This document shows positions 1-7,274 of a DNA stretch of 31,268 bases, one piece after another. Position numbers and translations under genes: made by a program. The first letter of the stretch is position 1, and each line of letters opens with the position of its first letter. Source of the DNA: JAVZLQ01 sp049700035 (GTDB lineage: Archaea; Thermoproteota; Bathyarchaeia; Bathyarchaeales; Bathycorpusculaceae); assembly GCA_049700035.1 (NCBI GenBank), contig JBNAWC010000012.1, forward strand, positions 1-31,268. Reading direction: 5' to 3'. The notes under the pieces are model-generated. The model had not been told where the DNA came from and did no database searches. It saw only the letters and a program-made list of their open reading frames with translations.

Positions 1-47
1 ACTTTTTCTATGGCTTCATAACCATTTTTATCGTTAAATAAATACAT
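1..47 (-). CDS. Possible 5' end of a divergent gene cut by the window edge
   Basis: On the minus strand an ATG at 47 opens a frame that reads MYLFNDKNGYEAIEK and leaves the window without a stop. It would be divergent from the regulator gene at 162. Only about 15 codons are visible, so the open frame could be chance. No function can be assigned and no strong ribosome binding site is visible. Confidence 0.25.
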   Translation of the reverse strand, partial: MYLFNDKNGYEAIEK

Positions 48-103
48 TACGGTAGTATCTTCTATTTGAAACGAAATTAAAAGGCTTCAATCATTGCTAA
101 ATT

Positions 104-111
104 CTTAAATA
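104..111 (+). promoter_or_regulatory. Likely TATA box for the regulator-sucCD operon
   Basis: CTTAAATA sits in an AT-rich gap about 58 bases before the TTG start at 162. Transcription would start near 134, leaving a short leader that contains the ribosome binding site GGTAGAGG at 146-153. This is the only good TATA-like site before the three closely spaced genes, so it probably drives the whole operon. Confidence 0.45.
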
Positions 112-161
112 ATCGGTAACTATTGTAAAAATTCTATTTAACAAAGGTAGAGGCTGGAAAG

Positions 162-620
162 TTGGAAGCACTTACAAGACGTTCACTACAATTGCTAAAG
201 ATGATTTATGAAAAAGGTAGAGCCACAAGCACTTACACGCTTTCCGTAAAGCAAGAAGCGCTAGCAAAGCAAATGGGCATAAGCAGACAAGCATTAAACG
301 TTCATTTGAGAAAACTTCGAGACCTAAACTATATTCGCACTGGAAGGGGCTTTATAGACATAACAGAAAAGGGACTAAACGCGCTTGGCTTATCGGTTAG
401 CCCAGCATTCGTGCTACTCAAAGTACTGCCACACAAAAGAACAATTGCCTACGAGAAAATTAAGGAATTAGCCGTTCAAAGAGCCTTCAGAATAGCTGGC
501 GATGTCGACGCTCTCCTAATAGTTGATGGAGAAAAACTCGACGAAGTACTGAAAAAGTTATCCGCCGTTGACGGCGTACAAGACACAAAATCATACGTCA
601 CAATAGAAACAATAAAATGA
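162..620 (+). CDS. Winged-helix regulator with Lrp/AsnC-like effector domain
   Basis: Residues about 20-75 form a winged helix-turn-helix (EALAKQMGISRQALNVHLRK, then a wing ending in ITEKG). Residues about 80-152 look like an Lrp/AsnC RAM effector domain, with the pattern AYEKIKELA..V..AFRIAGDVDALLIV and a closing DTKSYVTIE strand. It probably binds DNA as a dimer or higher oligomer. The start is TTG, supported by GGTAGAGG eight bases upstream; no ATG fits. Only 13 bases separate its stop from sucC, so it is probably co-transcribed with sucCD and may control that operon and itself. The two-domain reading is by pattern only; the effector is unknown. Confidence 0.8.
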   Translation: MEALTRRSLQLLKMIYEKGRATSTYTLSVKQEALAKQMGISRQALNVHLRKLRDLNYIRTGRGFIDITEKGLNALGLSVSPAFVLLKVLPHKRTIAYEKIKELAVQRAFRIAGDVDALLIVDGEKLDEVLKKLSAVDGVQDTKSYVTIETIK

Positions 621-633
621 GAAGGTTCACGCA

Positions 634-1782
634 ATGAAACTGTTTGAGTATGAAGCAAAAACCATACTTTCAACATTTGGGATACCTACGCCCCAAGGAG
701 GACTGGCAACAAACGTAAGCCAAGCCCGTGAAATTGCAGCCAAACTAAAACCGCCCTTTGCTGTTAAAGCCCAAGTTCTCATCGCTGGAAGAGGTAAAGC
801 TGGAGGAATATTGTTCGCTAATTCCATAGAAGAGGCGGAGAAGGCAACGGAGAAACTTTTAAGCATGCAGATAAAGGGCATACCAGTCAAAAGCGTCTGG
901 ATTGAGGAGAAAATCCAAACAAAAAAGGAACTCTACTTCGGCATAACAATAGACCGTTTCGCTCGAAGCTATGTTGCGATTGCATCCGCCATTGGCGGAA
1001 TGGAAATAGAAGAAGTTGCCCAAAAATCACCAGAAAAAGTTATAAAATTCCCAATAGACCCAATGCGGGGTTTTTATCCCTTTCAAGCCCGCCAAATCGC
1101 GAAAAAAATAGGCTACAGCGGCAGCGCAATTCCAGAACTAGGCAGAATCTTCGAAAGATTGTATCGCATAGGAATGGACTACGATGCAGAACTAATCGAA
1201 ATGAACCCGCTTGTCGAAACTGTTGATGGAAAATTTGTTGCAGCGGACGTAAGAATAATAATTGATGATAACGCGTTGTTCCGCCACCCAGAATACAAAA
1301 AGAGGCTAATGGAAGGCGAAGGCGAACTGACACCACAAGAAATCGAAGCTATGAAAAACGACTTGGCATACGTTAAGCTTGACGGGGATATAGGTGTAAT
1401 AGGAAACGGCGCCGGCTTAGTAATGGCAACATTAGACACAATACAAGTTTATGGGGGAAAACCCGCAAACTTTCTGGACGTGGGAGGCGGGGCACCACCA
1501 GAAAAAATCGCCGCCGCCCTGCAAATAGTATTATCAGACAGTAACGTCAAGACACTTTTCATAAACATCCTAGGCGGAATAACACGCTGCGACGACGTTG
1601 CAAAGGGAATACTGGAAGCAAAAGAAAAAGTCGGCGTTACAAAACCAATGGTCATTAGACTTGTCGGCACAAACGAGGAAGAAGGCAAAAAAATCTTGAC
1701 AGAAGCTGGAATAGACGTGCTTGAAAGCATGGAAAAAGCCGCACAGAGAGCGGTTGAAATCGCCAAAAGCGGAGGAAAATAA
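634..1782 (+). CDS. sucC: Succinyl-CoA ligase (ADP-forming), beta subunit
   Basis: Couples succinyl-CoA hydrolysis to nucleoside diphosphate phosphorylation, or the reverse, with the alpha subunit encoded next door. The N-terminus (MKLFEYEAKTILSTFGIP) begins an ATP-grasp fold over about residues 1-225, with the typical RGKAGG and ELIEMNPLV segments. A CoA-ligase domain follows (about 240-375) with NFLDVGGGAPPEKI and NILGGITRCDDVA. The 382-residue length is normal for the family. GAGAAGG lies just before the ATG. Two bases separate it from sucD. Because archaea use related enzymes for acetate or other acyl-CoA ligation, the exact acyl substrate is inferred from the separate beta/alpha architecture, not proven. 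Confidence 0.95.
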   Translation: MKLFEYEAKTILSTFGIPTPQGGLATNVSQAREIAAKLKPPFAVKAQVLIAGRGKAGGILFANSIEEAEKATEKLLSMQIKGIPVKSVWIEEKIQTKKELYFGITIDRFARSYVAIASAIGGMEIEEVAQKSPEKVIKFPIDPMRGFYPFQARQIAKKIGYSGSAIPELGRIFERLYRIGMDYDAELIEMNPLVETVDGKFVAADVRIIIDDNALFRHPEYKKRLMEGEGELTPQEIEAMKNDLAYVKLDGDIGVIGNGAGLVMATLDTIQVYGGKPANFLDVGGGAPPEKIAAALQIVLSDSNVKTLFINILGGITRCDDVAKGILEAKEKVGVTKPMVIRLVGTNEEEGKKILTEAGIDVLESMEKAAQRAVEIAKSGGK

Positions 1783-1784
1783 AC

Positions 1785-2648
1785 ATGGGAATAATAATCG
1801 GAAAAGACACAAAAGCAATCGTCTGGGGAATAACCGGCACACAGGGAAGCTTCCACACGAAACTAATGCTAGAATATGGAACAAAAATCGTGGCTGGTGT
1901 TACCCCAGGGAAAGGCGGAACAACAGTTCACGGAGTTCCAGTGTACGACAGCGGAGAAGAAGCTCAGGAAAAACACCACGCAAACGCAGCCATAATCTTT
2001 GTGCCAGCACCGTTCGCGGCAGACGCAGTTCTAGAAGCTCTAGAAAACGGAATAAAAACAGTCGTAATAATAACTGAGCATATTCCAATAAAAGACGCAA
2101 TCAACATAATAGCACGCGCAAAACAGTTAAACGCCACAATAGTTGGACCAAACACGCCTGGCATAATAACCCCTGGAGAAAGCAAACTTGGAATAATGCC
2201 ATCACACATCTTCAAGCCTGGCAATGTCGGAATTGTTTCAAGAAGCGGGACACTCACATACGAGATAGCGGCAGGTTTAACCGCTAAAAATCTTGGACAG
2301 TCCACATGCCTAGGCATAGGTGGAGACCCAATAACAGGATTAAACTTTATCGAGGTCCTAAAAATGTTCGAAAAAGATGAGCAGACAAAGGCTATTGTTC
2401 TTATAGGCGAGATAGGCGGAAACCTTGAAGAACTAACAGCTGATTACGTAGCAAAAACAAACTATCCAAAACCGATAGTGGCGTACATAGCTGGGCGCTC
2501 CGCTCCACCTGGAAAACGCATGGGACATGCTGGCGCGATAATAATGGGTAAGGCTGGAACAGCGGAAACAAAAATTGAAGCGCTTAAGAGGGCTGGAATA
2601 AAAGTTGCTGAAAAACCAAACAACGTAGCCAACCTTATAAGCCAATAG
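1785..2648 (+). CDS. sucD: Succinyl-CoA ligase (ADP-forming), alpha subunit
   Basis: Partner of SucC. It binds CoA through an N-terminal Rossmann-type domain (ITGTQGSFHTKLMLEYG, GVTPGKGG) and carries the phosphohistidine, here His248 in GHAGAIIMG. The segments GPNTPGIITP and GIVSRSGTLTYE are family hallmarks. Length of 287 residues matches bacterial and archaeal SucD. It starts at an ATG two bases after the sucC stop, so translation is likely coupled. The pair fits a TCA-cycle or acyl-CoA energy-conserving role in the cytoplasm. Confidence 0.95.
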   Translation: MGIIIGKDTKAIVWGITGTQGSFHTKLMLEYGTKIVAGVTPGKGGTTVHGVPVYDSGEEAQEKHHANAAIIFVPAPFAADAVLEALENGIKTVVIITEHIPIKDAINIIARAKQLNATIVGPNTPGIITPGESKLGIMPSHIFKPGNVGIVSRSGTLTYEIAAGLTAKNLGQSTCLGIGGDPITGLNFIEVLKMFEKDEQTKAIVLIGEIGGNLEELTADYVAKTNYPKPIVAYIAGRSAPPGKRMGHAGAIIMGKAGTAETKIEALKRAGIKVAEKPNNVANLISQ

Positions 2649-2713
2649 CCTAACGCGTAAAGTATATCTAACCGTTAAGCACTTGACTATTAGCCGCATA
2701 AGAGGTAAACAAA

Positions 2714-2875
2714 ATGCCCATAATGGATCCGTTCAAGAAAACGCTTGCCCAAAAACATAGGCTCTACATGAAGATATGCAGAGAATGTGGCGCTAGGAAC
2801 GCGGAAAGCGCCGTAAAGTGTAGGCGCTGTCGAAGCAAGAACTTACGTTGGAAGAAGAGAGAAATTATAAAGTAG
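2714..2875 (+). CDS. rpl40e: Ribosomal protein eL40
   Basis: A 53-residue basic protein with one C4 zinc site: CRECGARNAESAVKCRRCRS, followed by a lysine/arginine-rich tail. This is the size and layout of archaeal eL40, which lacks the ubiquitin fusion seen in eukaryotes. GAGGTAA at 2702-2708 is well placed before the ATG. A TATA-like AGTATATC near 2661-2668 suggests it has its own promoter as well as possible read-through from sucCD. It is short enough to be missed by length-filtered gene calling. Confidence 0.9.
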   Translation: MPIMDPFKKTLAQKHRLYMKICRECGARNAESAVKCRRCRSKNLRWKKREIIK

Positions 2876-2887
2876 ATTGACGGCGTT

Positions 2888-3502
2888 CTAAAGAGTTTTA
2901 AACAAAGTTTCAACGTTGAAAAGTGTGTTTGCACATCCATTCTTTATTAAAGGCACGGCTTGACCAGCAACACCCAAATTCTTCAGCGCCTCGCCGCTAA
3001 TTTTGATTTCCTCGCCACAAGCAACTCCAACAACACCATCATAATGTTTCGAACTCAATATTTTAGCCACACACGAACCGCCAGGCAAAATGTAGACGTC
3101 ATACCCCTTAATTTCAGCGAAAGTCACAGTTTTGTTAATCAAGCAGTCTGGAGAACAGTGTGCACAAACATAAGTCGGCAAGTCCGCATTAAAAGTTGCC
3201 TTGCACCTGCTATCCATATATTTCCTTGAACAGTGCGGCAAGAATAAGGCTCTTTTACGTGTTTGTAAAAACCTCTCCCTCTCCGAAAGATTTCTCGCCT
3301 GAATCTCAACAAGGTCTTGAAGGAGAACAACAATTTCAGCCAAGTTAAGACCAGTTACCTCTTGAAGCCTGAACTTCTTTATTATTTCAAGCATTGCCTC
3401 CCCAGCTTTCTTGTGCAAACCTCTTCGATAACTAATCTTAGCCATTTCGCTAAAAAAAAGGCGTGGAATACTTGAGAGGTCAAACGTGAACTTATAGGGC
3501 AT
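2888..3502 (-). CDS. DUF116 family protein
   Basis: The C-terminal half shows the DUF116 pattern: LFLPHCSRKYMDSRC at about residues 85-100, then CAHCSPDC, a GYDVYILPGGSCVAK segment and GVVGVACGEE. The many conserved cysteines suggest metal or Fe-S binding, which is inference; the family has no settled function. The ATG at 3502 is preferred over the TTG at 3523, because a TATA-like CTTTAAAAG at 3533-3525 lies about 27 bases upstream of it, as expected for a leaderless archaeal transcript, and no ribosome binding site is seen. The neighbours give no functional hint. Confidence 0.8.
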   Translation of the reverse strand: MPYKFTFDLSSIPRLFFSEMAKISYRRGLHKKAGEAMLEIIKKFRLQEVTGLNLAEIVVLLQDLVEIQARNLSERERFLQTRKRALFLPHCSRKYMDSRCKATFNADLPTYVCAHCSPDCLINKTVTFAEIKGYDVYILPGGSCVAKILSSKHYDGVVGVACGEEIKISGEALKNLGVAGQAVPLIKNGCANTLFNVETLFKTL

Positions 3503-3524
3503 AATCAATGAAAAGAAGGACAAA

Positions 3525-3533
3525 CTTTTAAAG
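3525..3533 (-). promoter_or_regulatory. TATA-like box for the DUF116 gene
   Basis: CTTTAAAAG on the minus strand, centred about 27 bases before the ATG at 3502. The spacing predicts transcription beginning at or next to the start codon. Confidence 0.45.
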
Positions 3534-3584
3534 TTAACTCCACGTCTATTTTAAACCGACGCGAAGCGATACGGAGGCTTAAAC

Positions 3585-3995
3585 TTGGGTTTACTAGACA
3601 TATTTAAAAGAAAGAAGAAAGAACAAGAAAGTGAGGTGAAAACGATGACTGAACAAAAAACACAAACTGAACTCGAAAATCTATGCGGAGGAGACAAAGA
3701 AGTATACGAGATGCTATTAGACACGATGTTACTTGACCCAAAGAAAGTTGGGGTTAATATGAAAGAGGCTGCTGAAAACGCAAAGAAATTTGAAAAAGAA
3801 AATGACCTTATAAGAGCCAACATTTGGTACAGAGTAGCTGGAGGACTAGCAATCTACGAAGGCAACGTGAAAAAAGTTTTGGAATACTTTGGCGAAAGTC
3901 AAAGAATCTCTGGTACTAACCATTCTATATTAAAAGACCCAGAAAAGGCTGTGGCTAAAGCCCAAGAGTATTATAAAAAGCATTTGAAGGAATAA
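3585..3995 (+). CDS. Uncharacterised helical protein with basic amphipathic N-terminus
   Basis: I do not recognise a named family. The protein begins MGLLDIFKRKKKEQ, a short amphipathic, lysine-rich segment of the kind that can touch membranes, then a charged linker to about residue 30 and an alpha-helical body to residue 136. The body (AAENAKKFEKENDLIRANIWYRVAGGLAIY...VLEYFGESQRI) resembles a pair of TPR-like helices. The TTG start is supported by GGAGG seven bases upstream; an internal ATG at 3645 after GTGAGGTGA is a second possibility. It converges on the zinc-ribbon gene that ends at 4011. Confidence 0.7.
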   Translation: MGLLDIFKRKKKEQESEVKTMTEQKTQTELENLCGGDKEVYEMLLDTMLLDPKKVGVNMKEAAENAKKFEKENDLIRANIWYRVAGGLAIYEGNVKKVLEYFGESQRISGTNHSILKDPEKAVAKAQEYYKKHLKE

Positions 3996-4002
3996 TATCC
4001 GT

Positions 4003-4013
4003 CTTGTTTTTTA
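4003..4013 (+). terminator. T-run between convergent genes
   Basis: A TTGTTTTTTA tract follows the stop at 3995 by a few bases, in the 15-base gap between two convergent genes. Archaeal termination commonly uses such T-runs without a hairpin. The tract is short, so this is tentative. Confidence 0.35.
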
Positions 4014-4442
4014 CCTTTCTGTCTCTTCAGTGTACCCTAGAAGTTCCCTTAAAGACCGCACTTCTTCACGCAGCATGTTCACCTCGCTTTCTAATGCGCT
4101 TGCTTTCGATTCAGCAGCTTTCCTCAACTTTTCGATTTCAATCATCAAGTTTGCCCTTTCAGTTTCTAAAGTCTTGATTTTTTCACGCAGATTCTTTAAG
4201 GTCTGCATAAGCTCTTCCCTTATCCCTTTAATTCTCTCCACCATGTTTTTAATACTTACTGTCTCTTCAAACCTAGTTTCAATTTCTAAGGCTGCTCTGA
4301 ACCGCGCTCCACATTTTGGGCAATCAAATATTCCCACGGAAAGTTTCGATTCTTCTGTTTTCTCTGGCGTCTTTCGGGAAGGAATAGGCCAAGTTTTAAC
4401 GGGATGTGACACTTCTGCTCCACATTTTGGGCATTTAACCAA
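4011..4442 (-). CDS. Zinc-ribbon/coiled-coil protein
   Basis: Residues 4-7 (CPKC) and about 41-44 (CPKC, in FDCPKCGARF) form a split C4 zinc ribbon. From about residue 60 the rest is one long coiled coil rich in E, K, R and L (REELMQTLKNLREKIKTLE...LESEVNMLREEVRSLREL). It could be a scaffold or nucleic-acid-binding protein; no function is known. The ATG follows a very strong purine-rich ribosome binding region (GGAGGGAGGGGAG). It is divergent from the coiled-coil gene at 4561, with which it shares heptad style and a matching promoter box. Confidence 0.75.
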   Translation of the reverse strand: MVKCPKCGAEVSHPVKTWPIPSRKTPEKTEESKLSVGIFDCPKCGARFRAALEIETRFEETVSIKNMVERIKGIREELMQTLKNLREKIKTLETERANLMIEIEKLRKAAESKASALESEVNMLREEVRSLRELLGYTEETER

Positions 4443-4467
4443 ACGCTCCCCTCCCTCCTAAAATAGT

Positions 4468-4535
4468 TATTTAGCTTTTGTCTAAAATGTGTTTTGAAAC
4501 TTTGTGGTAAATTATTAATTCCAAAAGCTAAAATA
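4468..4535. promoter_or_regulatory. Mirrored divergent promoter boxes
   Basis: The minus strand carries CAAAAGCTAAATA (4480-4468) and the plus strand carries CAAAAGCTAAAATA (4522-4535). Each looks like a BRE plus TATA box and each points toward the coiled-coil gene on its own side (4442 minus, 4561 plus). The near-identity of the two boxes in inverted orientation suggests shared regulation of the pair. Confidence 0.5.
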
Positions 4536-4560
4536 TAGAGGGTTTTGGGTGGAGAAATTT

Positions 4561-4857
4561 ATGCAAGTCGGTGAGATGAAAAGCAAACTCGAAGATAAAA
4601 TTAGGGCGCTGGAGAAGGAGAAGGCTACACTTTTGGAGGAGGTTAAGCAGCTTAAGGAGGTTGTGGAGCTAAGCGAGAAAGCGAAGAATTTGGAGAGCGA
4701 AGTTGACAAGTTAAGAGAAGAAGTCAAAGCCTTAAAGAATAAAATTCCAAAAGAGTTCCTTCAAGAACTCCGCGAAGTAGCGTCAACTTTACTCGAAGAA
4801 GATGAGGAAAAACAAGAAGAATGCCAAAGCTGCAATGAGGAGGAAGAACTCCTATAG
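4561..4857 (+). CDS. Small coiled-coil protein with C-terminal CxxC
   Basis: A 98-residue acidic protein. Residues about 5-65 are a continuous coiled coil (MKSKLEDKIRALEKEKATLLEEVKQLKEV...), followed by a helical segment (KEFLQELREVASTLLEE) and an acidic tail with a CQSC pair. The ATG at 4561 is chosen over the GTG at 4549 because GGTGGAG lies six bases before it. Heptads resemble those of the divergent neighbour, so the two may assemble together; this is inference. No recognised family. Confidence 0.7.
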   Translation: MQVGEMKSKLEDKIRALEKEKATLLEEVKQLKEVVELSEKAKNLESEVDKLREEVKALKNKIPKEFLQELREVASTLLEEDEEKQEECQSCNEEEELL

Positions 4858-4900
4858 GTAATTTAGGAACAGAAAAATAAGTGGAAAGTGGTGCGGAGCA

Positions 4901-5875
4901 TTAAATGCTAATTTGGAACATCAGCCTCTCAACAAGTTCCTTGTACCTATTTCGAATAGTGACTTCCGTGACTTGCGCTATTTCGGCAATTTCCCTCTGA
5001 GTCTTCCTTTCCCCAGTCAAGACAGAAGCTATGTAGCTGGCTGCAGCCGCTATTCCAGTTGGACCGCGTCCAGAAGTCAGCTTAAGCTCTTTTGCCGCTG
5101 CCAATATCTTGTGGGCGATTTCTTCAACTTTCCCCTGCATTGTCAGCTGGTTTGAAAACTTTGTGATGTATTGGCTTGGCTTCAAGGGCGGTATCGAATA
5201 TTCAAGCTCCTTTATTAAGAAACGGTAGCTGCGTCCAACTTCCTTCTTGTTGACGCTTGATGCTTGGGCTATTTCCTCCAGTGTTCTCGCTAAACCGCAT
5301 TGCCTACAAGCCAAATAAATCGCTGCAGCTGTTACGCCTTGAATTGACCTTCCGCGGATTAGCCGTTCCTTCACGGCTTTCCTATAAATGACAGATGCCG
5401 TTTCAAGAATGTTTTTTGGCAGGCTTAAGTTGTTGGCAATCTTTGTTATTTCAGACAAAGCAAAAGCAAGATTTCGCTCTGTAGCATCTGAAACCCTTAT
5501 GCGACGCTGCCACTTCCTAAGACGATAAACTTGTGCTTTCTGCCCAGGGGATAAACTTTTTCCGTAGATATCTCTATCATGCCAGTCAATCATTGTCGAA
5601 AGGCCCTTATCATGAATCGTGTAAGTTAATGGCGCGCCAACCCTCGTTCTTTTGCTTCTCTGCTCATCATCAAACGCTCTCCATTCTGGACCTCTATCAG
5701 CTATTTTCGCGGCTATAACCATACCACAGTCCATACAAACTATCTCGGCGCACTCGTAATCTCGCATGAGCCTAGTGCTGCCGCATTCTGGGCAGCGTTG
5801 AATTTTCGCATGTTCAAGTGTAGAGGTTGGCGATGGAGAATCTGCCCCCTCGGATCCTTCTATATCATCACTCAT
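4901..5875 (-). CDS. tfb: Transcription initiation factor TFB (TFIIB)
   Basis: Bridges TBP-DNA and RNA polymerase at promoters. An N-terminal zinc ribbon (CPECGSTRLMRDYECAEIVCMDCG, about residues 28-51) is followed by the B-reader/linker (PEWRAFDDEQRSKRTRVGAP) and two cyclin repeats, each with its helix-turn-helix (RSIQGVTAAAIYLACRQCG and GRGPTGIAAAASYIASVL). Length 324 is normal. A 25-residue acidic, serine-rich leader precedes the ribbon. Its start overlaps the end of gar1 by eight bases, a common archaeal gene pair, so the two are translated from one message. Confidence 0.96.
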   Translation of the reverse strand: MSDDIEGSEGADSPSPTSTLEHAKIQRCPECGSTRLMRDYECAEIVCMDCGMVIAAKIADRGPEWRAFDDEQRSKRTRVGAPLTYTIHDKGLSTMIDWHDRDIYGKSLSPGQKAQVYRLRKWQRRIRVSDATERNLAFALSEITKIANNLSLPKNILETASVIYRKAVKERLIRGRSIQGVTAAAIYLACRQCGLARTLEEIAQASSVNKKEVGRSYRFLIKELEYSIPPLKPSQYITKFSNQLTMQGKVEEIAHKILAAAKELKLTSGRGPTGIAAAASYIASVLTGERKTQREIAEIAQVTEVTIRNRYKELVERLMFQISI

Positions 5876-6125
5876 TTTTCATTTTCTCCTTTCTCCTCTC
5901 GAGGGGAAGCGTGTACAAGGTTTGACTTACAAGTTTTGTTGTTTCTTTGGTGTTCGGTTTTATTATCGCGTAGGGTGCGTGTATTGGCCCTATTATGTCG
6001 AAAACGTTTCCTACAGGTTTCATGTTTTCATCAATGACCTTTTCTCCAATTTTTGGAACATTTTCAACCTTTACAACGATGTTGTGGCTTGGAGTTATGT
6101 GGAGGACTCTGCCTAATCTTTGCAA
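5868..6125 (-). CDS. gar1: H/ACA RNP protein Gar1
   Basis: An 85-residue protein with the short Gar1 beta-barrel: RLGRVLHITPSHNIVVK, then GEKVIDENMKPVGNVFDIIGPIHAPYAIIKP. Gar1 binds Cbf5 in H/ACA guide RNPs that pseudouridylate rRNA. The start is TTG; an in-frame stop lies a few codons upstream and the nearby ATG is out of frame. A TATA-like TTTAAATAAAA (6181-6171) lies upstream. Placement directly before tfb is a recurrent archaeal arrangement and supports the call. Confidence 0.88.
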   Translation of the reverse strand: MQRLGRVLHITPSHNIVVKVENVPKIGEKVIDENMKPVGNVFDIIGPIHAPYAIIKPNTKETTKLVSQTLYTLPLERRKEKMKNE

Positions 6126-6427
6126 GCTTTCATTTTCCCCTCACGAAAAGTAAAAGGTTTCAACGAATCATTTTATTTAAACATTTCTACATTATTTTGT
6201 GAATGATTTCCGAAAATGCAATTTTTGTGGAAACCGTGTTATAAGCAAGCTTAAACGATTATTGACTCTAAATATCCTTCCTTCTTTTATATTATCGTGT
6301 TAAAATTGCCCTTTGTAAAAGCCTTTTATGGTAATATCTCGCTCTAGTTAACATGTGTTCTCTCTTTATTAGACGAAACTTAAATAAATGAGAATTGTTG
6401 ATAAGTCTGTGCATTTGGGTGAGGCTC
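6126..6427. promoter_or_regulatory. Divergent control region of gar1-tfb and the L7Ae operon
   Basis: This 302-base AT-rich gap holds no convincing gene. On the minus strand TTTAAATAAAA (6181-6171) fits a gar1 promoter. On the plus strand CTTAAATA (6379-6386) lies 42 bases before the L7Ae ATG and predicts a start near 6408. GGTGAGG at 6418-6424 is the L7Ae ribosome binding site. The middle section (about 6190-6370) shows nothing I can assign. Confidence 0.55.
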
Positions 6428-6811
6428 ATGTCAAAACCGTTTTATGTAAAATTCGAGGTTCCGAAGGAACTTGCAGATGCAGCCTATGAAGCCCTACAAA
6501 TAGCCGCAAAAACCGGAGCTGTTAGGAAGGGCACAAACGAAACGACAAAAGCAATAGAAAGGGCTCAAGCCAAACTCGTAGTGATAGCCGAAGATGTTGA
6601 TCCGCCAGAGGTTGTGGCACATTTGCCCCTACTTTGCGAGGAAAAGAAAATTCCATACGTTTATGTTCCAAACAAAGAAAAACTGGGCAATGCTGTTGGC
6701 ATAGATGTTTCCGCCGCCTCCGCATGCATCGTAAAAGAAGGAGACGCTGCTGGACTCGTCAATGAGATAATTGCCAAAGTGGAGCAGCTTAAGAGAGGAC
6801 CAAAGCAATGA
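6428..6811 (+). CDS. rpl7ae: Ribosomal protein L7Ae / kink-turn binding protein
   Basis: In archaea L7Ae binds kink-turns in 23S rRNA, C/D and H/ACA guide RNAs and RNase P RNA. The protein shows the family core: GAVRKGTNETTKAIERAQAKLVVIAEDVDP, then LPLLCEEKKIPYVYVPNKEKLGNAVG. The true start is the ATG at 6428 (MSKPFYVKFEVP), six bases or fewer after GGTGAGG; longer frames reaching 6395 add unrelated residues. Its stop overlaps the eS28 start (ATGA). The same window encodes partners of this protein's RNA targets: Gar1 and the RNase P RNA. Confidence 0.95.
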   Translation: MSKPFYVKFEVPKELADAAYEALQIAAKTGAVRKGTNETTKAIERAQAKLVVIAEDVDPPEVVAHLPLLCEEKKIPYVYVPNKEKLGNAVGIDVSAASACIVKEGDAAGLVNEIIAKVEQLKRGPKQ

Positions 6812-7038
6812 GCAAGGAAGAGAAAAAAGCTGTTGAGGAAGAACTTACACCCGCAGAGGTAATCCAAGTTATTGGGCGTACAGGTGTTACTGGCGAAATC
6901 ACACAGGTGAGGGTCCGCATTCTAGAGGGAAAGGATAAAGGGCGAATCATAACACGCAACGTTAAGGGTCCAGTGAGGGTTCAAGACATACTGATGCTTA
7001 GGGAAACTGAAAGAGAGGCAAAGAAGATAACAAGATAG
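6808..7038 (+). CDS. rps28e: Ribosomal protein eS28
   Basis: A 76-residue small-subunit protein with an OB-like core: PAEVIQVIGRTGVTGEITQVRVRILEG, KGRIITRNVKGPVRVQDILMLRETEREA. The closing RETEREA segment is diagnostic. It overlaps the L7Ae stop by four bases and precedes eL24, the standard archaeal order L7Ae-eS28-eL24. Confidence 0.95.
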   Translation: MSKEEKKAVEEELTPAEVIQVIGRTGVTGEITQVRVRILEGKDKGRIITRNVKGPVRVQDILMLRETEREAKKITR

Positions 7039-7069
7039 AAAAGAGATAAAATTAAGGGAGTGATTGACG

Positions 7070-7267
7070 TTGCCTAGACCGAGGAAATGTTCATTTTGCG
7101 GCAGCGAGTTCCCAGCGGGCACTGGATTAATGTACGTTAAAAATGATGGAACAATATTTTGGTTCTGCTCAAGCAAGTGTAGAAAGAGTTCTCTAAAGCT
7201 TAAAAGGGATGCGCGAAAGCTCAAGTGGACAACATACTTTGGGAAGGAAGAAAAAGGAAAAGCCTAA
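7070..7267 (+). CDS. rpl24e: Ribosomal protein eL24
   Basis: A 65-residue large-subunit protein with a C4 zinc site: CSFCG near the N-terminus and CSSKC about 30 residues later, flanking GTGLMYVKNDGTIFWFC. The start is TTG at 7070 (MPRPRKCSFCG), because GGAGTGA ends six bases before it; the TTG at 7064 abuts that site and is less likely. In many archaea ndk and infB follow, but here the next gene is convergent seven bases away. Confidence 0.94.
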   Translation: MPRPRKCSFCGSEFPAGTGLMYVKNDGTIFWFCSSKCRKSSLKLKRDARKLKWTTYFGKEEKGKA

Positions 7268-7274
7268 CGCTAGT

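Noticed and set aside
6200..6306. Short frame containing CNFCGN in the gar1/L7Ae gap, and a weak C-box-like ATGATTT that might suggest a C/D guide RNA
   Set aside because: Only one cysteine pair, no ribosome binding site, and no matching D box or internal C'/D' pair; treated as promoter region.
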